Of a stretch of DNA of 64,000 nucleotides, positions 33,501-44,400 are shown piece after piece. The DNA is taken from assembly GCA_009792885.1 (NCBI GenBank), contig WMCF01000059.1, forward strand, positions 2,200,832 to 2,264,831, read 5' to 3'. The stretch comes from Eremophila alpestris peregrina (Eukaryota > Chordata > Aves > Passeriformes > Alaudidae). Position 1 is the stretch's first letter, and each line of letters opens with the position of its first letter. Position numbers and translations under genes: made by a program. Under the pieces are notes generated by a model. It saw only the letters and a program-made list of their open reading frames with translations, was not told the origin of the DNA and did not search any database.

Positions 33501-36500
33501 ATAAATATGAAACTATTCCTAATTTTCTTTTCAGAGACGTTATCTATGAAGACCTTCACCTTTCACTTTCACCACAGGTCAACTCCATCATCTTTGAACT
33601 GGACCTGCACCACTCTTGAAATGCAGGGATTCCCAGGTCAGCTGAGTGCTGTTGGAGCATTCCCCATCTCCATCCCACCCTGTCCATAGTCCATAAGAGC
33701 CTGGGAAGTTCCTGGGGCCATGCTCCCGCTCATTAGCTCTCTTGACTCCAGCTGACCTATAAATGTTGAAGGAAACAAAACAAACTGCTGGGAGGGAAAG
33801 GAAGGGCTGTAGGTGTTGGCCACATGTCAGTGGAGCCAAGCCAGGCTCCAGCTGAAGATGCTATTGTGTCGCAGTGATTTCCCTGGAAAAACAGGCCTGG
33901 AGATCTCCTTACTGTTCCTGGGAAGCACTTGATGACCGGGTGGATTGGGGCCACCCGGAAGGCTGTGGGGGTGTTGGGGGCTTTTGACAGCCTTGTGAAT
34001 GTGGAGTCGTGTGAGCAGACACGACTGCAAACCTGCAGGACTGGACAAGGCACCAGTGCTTGGCTCCAGCACACATGGCTGCAAGTGCCAAGGCTTGGCT
34101 CTGCTTCCCAGACAGACAGTGGGTGTCTGCAAAGACCTGCAGATGCTGCACTTGGAGAGGTCCAGGACACAGGCACAGCAGCTCCTTGGCTGCTGCCCAC
34201 CAGCAGCTGCACAGTGGTGGTCCATTGGCCACCAAACTCATGGACTGGGAGCCAGGAAGGAGCTTGTGGCAGTCGGGAGGTCTCCTGTGTGTGCTCCAAG
34301 CAAGACCTGAGAGCCCTGGCCAGGCCCATGGCTGCCAGGCTTTGGGCTTCGTCACCCCTTTCAAGGGCAAAGTTCAAAGTTCAGTTCTGGTTTGTGGACA
34401 GAGTGGATGTGGGAAGGTTAGTGTCCTGCTCCTGGAGCAGGTGCACACCAACTGCTGCATCCCAGGGGTGTCTGGGGGATGCAGCAGTGCCACAAGTCCC
34501 CTGGCACTCATTCCTTCCTCCCAGGAAGTGCAGTAGCCTGGATATGGGGCCATGGGCAGACACAGCAAGGATGGCCCATTTGCATCCCACCCCTCAGGGC
34601 TCTGGAATGGTGCAGACAACTCTGGGAATGGACTGGAGGAGACAAGAACATTCCAAGAACCCCAGCCAGAGCCCAGCTGTCTCTGTGCCATGAGGAGGGT
34701 CTTTGGGTGATGGAGTCCTCCCCACAGTGCCAGCCCTCTCCAAAGCTTCACAGGCAAATCACTCCCATCTTTTTAAATGCCTGGCTTAAATGACCACCTG
34801 AGCATTCCATGCATCTCCAGACACTGCCCACACTCAGCATGGTACATGGAAAGCTGCCTGGGGACACAATGCTGTCCCTCTCCTGCACCACAGGGGAACC
34901 TCCTGCATCCGCCCCCCCTGGATAGTCCGTAAATGCCCCCTCCCTCCTTATCTTTCCCTGAGCAGCAGGGGTCTTGGCATCTCCTTAGCCCCTGTTTTCT
35001 CTTTGAGCTCCTGTTGACACAGGGCCATGGGAGAACAATGGAGCCAAGGGCAGCAGAGAGACAACCTGTTCATTCCTCTGGCTGTCTGCTCACTTTCCTG
35101 GGAACATCCGGGCTACGGGGACCTATGGCATAGCTGACGAGGTGGCAGCACCAGGGAGAAGCTGGAGCAGGGTGACCCCACAGGGGAGCCACAGCCTGAG
35201 CAGGCTGGCACTGCCCCATGCCAGCCCCGCAGCACTGGGCATCCCACAGTGTCAGGCCACCCTGCACTGCCTGGATGCTGGTGGAGATGTCCCAGTGAAG
35301 AAAAGGATGCAGAGGTCCCTCTGTGCTGTTGAGGGCTGGGAGGGCAGCAGGGGCAGATAGAAAAGTGGCTGGTCAGGGATTTGGGAGAGAAGAGTTTTTA
35401 TTGTGAGCTATTGGCCGGGCTGGCACCCTCTGCCCTCCAGCAGTGTCATTGGCACGATACTAAATAAAAGAGCTCGTTTCAGCCCGTGCTCATAGGGCCA
35501 GGAGGTTCAAAAACCTCCCTGAATTTCCAGCCTTCGAGGAGCAGTGAGGTAAGCTCACCCTTATCTGGAGGGAGTGCTGCTCAGGAAGAAAACTGTGTGC
35601 TCCTGAGGAGTGGCTGGACGCCCAGCCGGAGGTGCAGCAAACACTGCCCAGCCAAGGTCAGAGCTCCGCTCCCACCCAGCCATCGACAGCCCCGAGGGAG
35701 GCTGGAGGGAGAGAGCAGACTGGGAGCCCAGCACCTTCCAGCAGCCCCCAGCACTGCCCCGCACCTCCCAGCGCCTCCCGCAGCCCGCAGCGGCTCGCTC
35801 AGCATCCCGAGGCCACCCCGGCTGCTCTGCCGGGACTCGTGTGCCATCCAGCGGCCGAGAGACTCGGCTCCAGCGCGGCCTGAGCCGCCCCACGCTGCCG
35901 CTCAGCGCCGGGAAGGACGGAACCACGCCGGGCTGGAGCCTGGGAAGCATCTCGCCGTGGAATGGCGAGACAGCAATGGGATGCGCTGAGTGTCCGCTGC
36001 CACCCGGCCGGGGAGGCACGCCCAGGCCAGCGATGCTCCCTCCTGGCAGGGCTGCTGGAGCAGGATGCCAGGCTACCCCTCGGAATGCTCAGGGAAGCAG
36101 TCCAGCTGCTGGGACAGGAGAGGGGCCCGAGGGGGATGAACAGGGCTGGGATGCAGCAAAGCCTCCTGCACCTATCCTAGGGATCCAGGATCGAGCTGTG
36201 CTGGGGAGCAGGGAGACTCCTCACCTCAAGGAGATGTTCAAACCCTTCTATGGCAAGTCCCTGACCACTCCACCCGTCTTGTCCCAGCCAGGGATAGGAA
36301 AAGGATCAAGTGACTCCTTCATTTTAAACCACACTGACACTGATGGCTGGGCTGGAATTACCTCCGGCAGGATCGTTTCAGCTACATCCCCATGTGTGCC
36401 ACTGCTACCTGCTCTGCAAGGGCTTGTGCCCGCTTTTAGGTCATCAGGGCTGGGCTTTGAAATACCTGGGCACACAGGAGGTGTTCTGTGTATAGCACTA

Positions 36501-36965
36501 CCCCTGCACGGGCAAATGGATTCCTGAGGCATCGTCCCAGAGGGATGTCACGTCTAAATGGATACTGTGGGCAACTGCACAGATCCTGGAGCTGGCAGAG
36601 GGAGCAGGAGAGTTTTAGGGAAATTGGCTGAGAAGGCAGGGCCCCCAGCAGTGGCAGTTGTAGCTTGGTGAATCACAGCAGGCTCCTTTCTGCTCCAAGA
36701 CATTAGGAGCAGCTCAGCAATTAAGACTGGCTTCTATTAATATGCAAATTTCTGCTGCCATGGCAATAATCTTATAAATGCAAATTGCACTGGGAACTAT
36801 TGTTAGAGAGACCTGTGACTGCGTCTGAGCAGATTCTCCTAATTGAGCTGCCCTGAGCCTGTGGCCCTGGGCAGCTGGGGACAGCCCTGTCAGTGGCCAC
36901 CCTGATGCAGGCAGCAGATTCCCACCTGGCATCTTCCCTGTCCCTGCCTGGTCCTTTTTGCACAG
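30556..36965. other. Intergenic DNA, part 3
   Basis: No gene is recognised. AT-rich stretches at about 31560-31780, 32085-32570 and 33400-33580 and a CpG-rich patch at about 35600-36060 differ from their surroundings. A compact octamer cluster lies at 36742-36785. No repeat tail was found in this block. Confidence 0.45.
36742..36785. promoter_or_regulatory. Candidate POU/RFX-type element
   Basis: Two perfect octamers ATGCAAAT (36742-36749 and 36778-36785) flank an inverted palindrome GCTGCCATGGCAAT (36754-36767) that resembles an RFX X-box. The spacing is tight (36 bp octamer to octamer), and the surroundings are AT-rich in an otherwise GC-rich region. Function is inferred from motifs only. 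Confidence 0.35.
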
Positions 36966-37375
36966 ATCATAAAGAATGTCCTGAGTTGGAAGGGACTCAC
37001 AAGGATCATCGACTCTAACTCCTGGCCCTGCACAGACACCCCAAAATCCCACACTCTGCCTGAGCTCTGGCAGCCTTGGGGCCATGACCATTCCTTGGAG
37101 AGCCTGTTCACTGCCCGACCACCCTCTGGAAGAACCTTTTCCTAATATCCCTTCTAACTATCCCCCGACAAAGCTCCAGACAGTCCCGTGGGTCCTGTCA
37201 CTGGTCACAGAGGAAGCTGCAGCAGATGCTGACGGGGTCTGACCTCAGCCTCTTCTTCTCTGGGCTGAACAAACCAAGGGATCTCAGCCATTCCTCATGG
37301 CCCCTCCAGACCTCGCACCATCTTCACAGCCCTCCTCTGGACACTGTAACAGCTTTATATCCCTGCCTATACGCC
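36966..37375 (-). mobile_element. CR1 LINE 3' fragment, about 410 bp
   Basis: On the plus strand the reverse complement of CR1 is readable over a long stretch: 'gagttggaagggactcacaa', 'cacactctgcctgagctctg', 'cttcttctctgggctgaaca', 'ccctcctctggacac'. It includes the 3'UTR and the beginning of the preceding region. It lies immediately before the adapter-marked junction. Confidence 0.9.
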
Positions 37376-37529
37376 AGTAGCAACAGGCAGGGCAGTTCAG
37401 CCTCACTGCTCTGCGGGAATCTCCTTCCACCCGCCACCAGCACCCAATTCCAGTTTCTGCAGCCATCAGAGGCCGTGCTCTGAGCCACTTTGAGAAGCGG
37501 GCATGTGTGCAGCTCCCTCCACCGCAGAG

Positions 37530-37805
37530 TGGCGGCGGTGTCCCGGCCCTGAGGGTGGCCTGTCTCTTATACACATCTAGATGTGTATAAGAGACAGCCC
37601 TCATGGTGTCCCCAGCCCCGATGGCCCCGGCCCTGACGGTGTCTCCGGCCCGATGTGGCCCAGGCCCTCATGGTGTCCCCAGCCCCGATGTCCTCGGCCC
37701 TGACGGTGTCCCCGGCCCCGATGGCCCCGGCCCTGACGGTGTCCCCGGCCCCGATGTGGCCCACGCCCTCATGGCGTCCCCAGCCCCGACGGCCCCGGCC
37801 CTCAC
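37530..37805. repeat. 33-bp minisatellite at the LRIG2 promoter, interrupted by adapter
   Basis: From 37598 onward about six units follow the pattern CCCTCATGGTGTCCCCAGCC + CCGATGGCCCCGG, alternating with CCCTGACGGTGTCCCCGGCC forms; most are 33 bp. A partial copy ('gtgtcccggccctga') lies left of the adapter, so the array seems to span the join. The 11-codon periodicity leaves frames open but has no sign of being coding. Confidence 0.85.
37560..37597. other. Nextera mate-pair junction adapter (synthetic contaminant)
   Basis: A perfect 38-bp palindrome formed by the 19-bp Tn5 mosaic end CTGTCTCTTATACACATCT and its reverse complement. This is exactly the circularisation junction left in Nextera mate-pair libraries and does not occur naturally as such in birds. 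Its translations are the familiar contaminant peptides SYTHLDVYKRQ and CLLYTSRCV, both visible in frames crossing the site. The left and right flanks may therefore not be adjacent in the genome. Confidence 0.98.
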
Positions 37806-38480
37806 GGTGCTGGGCGGGGCCAAGAGGTGGGAGGTGCCACCCAAAGCCCCGCCCTCCGCCTCCTCCCGGCCGAGTTCCCGTCCCGAGCTGGGCGGGGCTC
37901 TCGGTGGCCCCGCCCCTGCCCGCCCCGCCCCCTGTGACCCTGGCTGCGGCCGGCCCCGCCCCTCGCCGCCTGCGCGCTGCGGTGGCTGCGGGCGGGGCGG
38001 CGCGGCCGGGCCGGGCCGGGCCGGGGGATGCGGGGAGCGGGGCCGGCCGTGCGGGCCGCCCGCGGGGCGCTGCCGCGGGGCCGGCCGCCGCCGCTGCTAC
38101 CGCTGCTGCTGCTGCTGTTGGCGGCGGCGGCGGCAGCGCTGTGTGCGCGGGCGGCCGCCGCCGAGCCCTGCGCCGCGCCCTGCTCGTGCCGCCGCGGCCT
38201 GCTGGACTGCAGCCGGCAGCGCCTGCCCGGCGGGCCGGGCCCGCGGAGGATCCCGCCGCTGCCCGCCGGCACCACGGGGCTGTGAGTGAGCGCGGTGGGG
38301 ATTCGGACGGGCGGAGGGCTGTGTGCCCGTCTGGGTCGGGCGGGGGCGGCGGTGCGGGCCCGGGGCCCGGCGGCGGGGGCGGTTCGAGGCCCGGGCTGAA
38401 CGGGCGGCGGGGCTCGGTGCCCTTGTCTCTGTGTGTAACTCCTCGACAGGAGGGTGCAGCCAGGTGGGGGTCGGGCTCTG
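37806..38480. promoter_or_regulatory. LRIG2: CpG island and promoter region of LRIG2
   Basis: Extremely GC-rich DNA with several GGGCGGGG boxes (about 37813, 37891, 37991), no TATA box, and a (GGCCG)n-like run directly before the start codon. It surrounds coding exon 1. The transcription start cannot be placed by eye. Part of the upstream promoter may be missing or misjoined because of the adapter at 37560. Confidence 0.7.
38028..38281 (+). CDS. LRIG2: LRIG2 exon 1: signal peptide and LRR N-cap
   Basis: Residues 1-84 plus two bases of codon 85. A positively charged start is followed by a poly-Leu/Ala core (22-37) and the N-cap with the CxxxCxC pattern (Cys48, 52, 54) and Cys61. The donor is CT|GTGAGT. 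The ATG is the first one in a good frame after the CpG run. Its -3 base is G but +4 is C, so the context is moderate. Confidence 0.9.
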
Positions 38481-41400
38481 TTCCCAGGTAGCAAGCGATA
38501 AGACAAGAGGACATAGTCTTAAGCTGTGCCAGGGGAGGCTTGGGTTCGGCATCTGCAGGAATTTGTTCACAGAAGGGGTGATTAGACGTGGGAAGGGGCT
38601 GCCTGGGGAGGTGGGGGAGTCCCAGTCCTTGGAGGTGTTCAAGGAACGACTGGACGTAGCACTCAGTGCCGTGGTGTGATTGACAAGGTGGTGTTTGGTC
38701 ATAGGTTGGATTCAGTGATCTTGGAGGCCTTTTCCAGCCGAATTGATGGAGTGATGTCCGCGGGATGTTCGCGGGCAGAGCAGCCCCGGCAGTGGTGCCT
38801 GGCTCTCAGGGCAGAGTCCTGGCCCCGAAGGCTCCGTGTGCCGGGCCCCAGGGCGCACATTCACGCTTGTCTTGCCCTACTCTGTGATGGGGACAAGTGA
38901 GAGGAGGGAGAAGCGCGGGCAGGTTGTAGTTAGTAAGCCACTTACGAATGCCGTTCAGTCCAGAACTTAAAGTTGTTTCAAGTTGGGCTTTAGGACATTG
39001 TCTTTTAGGATTGTGCTTCAAAGTGTTCCCTCGAGCTGCAGCCTCAGCTGTGTTGTGGTACTTGCCGTTGCTTCTGGTTCCCTCTGCATCCCACTACTGC
39101 TGTGCAACTCAGTGATGCTCTCCTTTTCCCTCAGTTAAACCACTGGGGCTGCCCGTGACTTTTGCTGCCATTGATTTTCTAAAAAAATCCCACGAAGCAA
39201 TTCAGAGCCACTCTTAGTCTCTGCTCCCAAGTGTTCAATAAGACAATGTGCTAAATAGTGTTCACACAGGTCAAGCCTTTGTTCTTCCTTGACTTTTGCT
39301 GTCCCAGTCACCGTTGCTTTTGTCACCTTTGGCTACAGCATATTTGGGAGGAAGAGATGGTAGGATATGAGGGAGATAAAAGCTTGCTCCTAGAGCACAG
39401 AGTTCTTAGTCCCTCTTAGACTAAGTCTTCCTAGCTGATAAAAATGACATTATTCCAGACCAAGAGAAAATTAAGCCTGTTGGGAAGGTACTACAAGCAT
39501 ACAGAACATTGGGGTTAGCTCCAGGAATTCTTTTAGCAGGACTCAAGAGTCTGATCTGTGTTAAACACTGGACATGTCCAAGGAAGCTTGTCACCTTCTT
39601 GCCCCTTAGGAGGTTCTGTAGTTCTCTCCTTTTTCTGCACAGTCTGCAATTGGAAATGTTCAAGAGAAAACATGTATTTCAGCACAGAAGTACAACAACT
39701 TGTGTGTGAAACCTTTGGTGTTTAGAGAGGTACAGAGGTACTGGAACTTTGTCAGGGAAGCTGTCAGTGTCTGGGAAAGGGAATTGGCAGTTCATCAGGA
39801 GGCTAAGAAGCAAAATTATATCCATGATGTTTGAAGAGCGAGTTTTCAAGCTTCAACAAATACTTGTATCTTTGTTCAAGCTGGATGAGGGTGTGTTTAA
39901 AGCTGCTTGGCACAACCTCCAGTGGGAAGAAGCACAGCTGACAGTGTGCTGTGTTGTGCAATCTGACATGCTGCAAACAACAATAAGGGGATCATAGACT
40001 GGTTTGGGCTGGAAGGGACCTAAAAGCTCATCTAATTCCACCCCCTGCCATGAGCATGGGCACCTTCCACTATCCCAGGTTGCTCCAAACTCTATCCAGC
40101 CTGGCCTTGAACACTTCAAGGGAGGGAGGAGCCACAGCTACCCTGGGCAACCTGTGCCAGGGCCTCAGCACCCTCACAGCCAAGAATTCCTTCCCAAAAT
40201 CCCATCTAACCCTGCCCTCTGGCAGTGGGAAGCCATTCCCCCTTGTCCTGTCACTCTGGGCCCTTGTCCAAAGTCCCTCTCCAGCTCTCTTTGAGTCCCT
40301 TTAGGCACTGGGAAGGGCTATGAAGTCTCCCTGGAGCCTTTTCTTCTCCAGTTCTCCCAGCCTGGATCCAGAGCTGAGGGGCTCCAGCCCTTAGAGCATT
40401 TCCATGACCTCCTCTGGACTTGCTCTGGCAGCTTCACATCCTCCTGATGCTGGGTTCCCCCAGGGTGGGAGGCAGCTCTGTGGGTGGGGTCTCACTTGAG
40501 AGGGGCAGAATCCCCCCCCTCCCCTGCTGCTCGCCCAGGGGGGCTCAGGGGAGGTGATCCGGGCTGCAGATGAATGTTTCTGTTGAGCTTCTCATCCACC
40601 AACATCCCCAAGTCCTCCCCAGAGCTGCTCTGAATCCATTCTCTCTGTCCTCTGTTGTGGCTTTGAGGATTTTGGCACACGAAGCATGGGTGATGTTTTT
40701 TCTTCACTAGGACTACTCTAGTTTAGTTTTGAATCTAAATGAGCTATAATGTATACCAGCTGTTTAAAATTAAGCAAAGCCTGATTTTTCTCACATGATC
40801 AAATCCCTGATGTGCTTTTCTCTATTAGTTCTGTGATACCATTTCAAATGGCACTGAGGACTAAAAATCCTTCTTTTTCCTAACTCTCAAATTATTTGCA
40901 GGTGGTGCTTCCAGTGTGTGTGTGTGTGTGTGTGTGCAGGTTGGTTTTATTTTCACTTTTTGTTTTTAATAAAGCCAGGAGAGCAGAACTTGGATTTCAT
41001 GATGGAAGTACTCAGGCAACTAACTTCATTTTCCTTCTGAAGTTCTATATGTTTTGTGGCTAACCTAGTGGGTGATGAAAAGCATTGTGAAGTTAGGGAG
41101 TTAGGAAATATTTTTTTATGTATCTGCCTCCTAACATTAGTTTCTTTAGAGCAAGGAATGCCAGCCCTGTGTGTAGGGGCAGAGGGAAGCACAGTGCTGG
41201 TGGTCCCTGCCTCCAGTCCCACAGCAGTAAGTGTGTTTATATATCCTGGTAACCAGAGAGATGATGAATAAAACTAGTTCAGGTATCAGTTAATTAGTTC
41301 AGCAAGTTCCATTCACAGTAGACTTTTTGGGTGAGCTCAGCTGGTTGCCTGCAGTCTGTGTCAACACCTCTGCAGTGCCACAGGATGCTCAGCTTGGCTG

Positions 41401-44400
41401 AATTAAGCTCATTCTTCATCATCCATAATCAGTTTGGTATGTGTGTTCTGTTTTATTTACTTAAGAGATGAGTACCACTTCAGCTCAAAATGAATGTTTA
41501 GATGATATTATATACAATACCAGATGAATCTCTGACATACAAATTTTGCATGCTTGCTCTGTTCTGCACAGCTTGGGCCTCCCAGTTATGGTGCAAAGGC
41601 TGCTGGGTTCTTTGGTTTTGGCTTTTCCAGAGCAAGGGAATTGCATCTGCTTCTCCAGGATTGCAGGAATCTTAGCTGTGTGATTGAATGATCTCTAAAC
41701 ACAGAAAATCAGCCAATGTATTTCATTCTGTATTTCGTGATCAGCTGGTCTGTTTGAAAAAGAAAAGCATCAGTAACAGAATGTAGATATAAATAACTTC
41801 AGAATCACTTTAAATATCAACTTCTTGAAAGAAGACTTACTGTAATGAAAACTTTGTTGTAGTCCAAATGTGAGTAATAATAGAAAAATACTTTCCTGTG
41901 CTTTCTGAGTTAAAATCTTAATTTCTAACTCAGTAATTAGACAGCAGGCTTCTGGGAGGGATAGCTGGATTTTAGCACCATGGCTGTCAGTGTTTAAGAG
42001 GAATTTGGACAGTGCCCTGAATAATTTTAACTTTTGATGAGTCCTGATGTGGTCAGGCAGGTGGACTAGAAGGTTGTTGTAGGTTCCCTGCCTAGCTAAA
42101 GTGTTCTATTATATTCTGCTGTCCTGATTTTTCAGCCTGAGATATTTCCATTTCTAAAACTCTTCTCATGGAGTTTTCTCTGAACAAAGAAATGTTTTTG
42201 TTAAAACTTTATTTTGTTTTCATTCCCTCTTAAGTGGTGGGGACATTGATGTCTCTCTGTGTTGACCAATGTGATTGAATGAGTGTTACTTCCATCACCA
42301 ATTGGGTTAGCCCTGGTGATGTAGTATTTAAGGGGGTTGTACTTTGAATAAAACACTTTTTAGTGACAATTTGGGAGCCATGTGGTCTGATTTTGTGTCC
42401 AACAGCGACAATATTCTTCCCGGAAGCCTTAGAAAAATCAAGTTTCAGTTTTCTTTGCATAATGAACTTGCTTCCAAGATCTGTGTCAGTGCCTGCTGGC
42501 TGTGCCTGATGCACAGGTTGGTCTGGCTCAGAGCCCATGGCCTGGCTCTGCTCATCACTGGAGTATCTGCACACCTTGAGGGGTGTGTTGTTCTCTTCCC
42601 TGGCCATTGTCTCCTTCCTCCATCTGTTGTGGGTTCTTTGGAAGCAGCATGGCTCAGTGCTTCCCACTCTGGTGAGACACAGTGCTCCAAGGTCAGGCTG
42701 CTCAGCACTGCCTGGGTGTCTGTGTGTTTGGAAACTCCAGGAAACTCTGGATTTGGGATTGGATCTCCCTCCACCTGTCTGTGCCAAGCTCCTGGGGCTG
42801 AGCTGGGTTCAGGGAATCTGGGCAGCTGGAGAGAGTGTCTCCAACTTTCAGCCCCCTTGGTTGTTCTTGTGTTTTTCCTAGTGTTTAGGGCTGGCTTAAT
42901 CACCACATGTACTGAGGAAGCAGAGCTGCAGAATAGTTCTGCAATTAGCTGCAGTTGTTCTCTTCTCCAGGTTCTCTTGATTATTTTTTTTTTAATTGTT
43001 TCCAAACCTACACTGCTCTATCTGTATAACTTGCATCTTGGTGTAATTAAAAGACTACATTAACAACTGCCTGACTTGCCAGGACATCCAAGATTTTAAT
43101 AATTCATGGCTAGAATGGAATCTTTACCCTGAACCTGAGTGAAAGTTAACAGCTGTAACTTTACTGTAGTCTGTCTGTGTTGTCTCTTAGCAGGTTTTGG
43201 TCTTACAAATCAAAAATAGTCTGCCAGAGCTCAAGGAGTGTTTGTACATGTGGTAGAATTTTGGGGTTGACCTGTTCTGGGCCAGGAGTTAGACTTGATG
43301 ATTTTTGTAGGATCAAGTTTGGCCCTTGGTGTGTTTGGAGTCAAACACAGAACCAGAACATCTGTCTGTAAGATCCCCAGCCCCAGGGTTCTCTCTGCTC
43401 CAGCTTGTTTGGGAATTTTGTGTCTGTTGGTCCTTTCCCATAAGCCTGCCTTGGCATCTTCAGCATCTTCAGAAAGCTGAGACAATGGGGTCAGGCTACA
43501 GGAAGCACTTCAGTGATGGGCATTTTTTAAGGAATTATTCTCATGTCCCTGCAAAGTTTTTCTTTCTTGCAGTGGACAAGTGTTGTTAAAAAAGCTCTGG
43601 GTTAAAGCAAAAATTCTCTGGTCAGGTACAATCTGCCTATCAAGAAGCTTTAACAAAAGTTTTTTGATTCAAACAACTTTGAATTTTAGACTTTTATTGT
43701 GAGTGACCACTAGAAGAGGTTCTTCTCTTTAGTGAAGGAGCAATTGTATAAAATACATAAATACAGTTTCAAACTTGAGATTGCATAAAGTATACATGTT
43801 TTGGATTTGTTGAGATTTTAAGATTATTATTACAGATGCTAAATAACTTTTTTCTCTTTTCTGTAGGGATTTAAGTTATAATCATTTATTATCATCCAAT
43901 TGGAGCATTGATTTGTCTGTCCATACTCTCCAAGAAGTGTAAGTTGTTTTTTTATGAGGATAAAGTCTAAAGTTATCCTACCTAATTCTAATTAGAATGT
44001 TCTGTTGCATATCAAGATACCTGGTCTGGCTTGCAGAAATATTCAGTGCAAGTTAATTAAAGATGGATGCTCCATGTTGGCAGCACATTTTATGTATAAA
44101 ACTGTTGTGAGCAGAAATCTTTCCTATGAAAGATCAGAAGACCAATATTTTTAAAGGACAGTGAGGTGCATTTGTTTTGGCTGTAGCTGATTTTAAATGA
44201 AAGAGAGAAAAACTAGCATGTTTCACTGTCCAAATTGTTCAAATTATTAGTACTTAAGCTCTTGAGAAATCTTTTTTGTCAACTACTAAGTATTATTAGG
44301 ACAGTAAAATTGTTAAATGCATTGATATTAATTACTTCTACTGTGTACAGAAGGATTTTTCTCCTCTTTGAAGTAATTTTTTTTCCCTCTATTTAAGGAA

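Noticed and set aside
37284..38514. Frames carrying SYTHLDVYKRQ or CLLYTSRCV and extending into the LRIG2 CpG island
   Set aside because: Those peptides are translations of the Nextera junction adapter. The frames are artefacts of contamination plus stop-poor GC-rich DNA.
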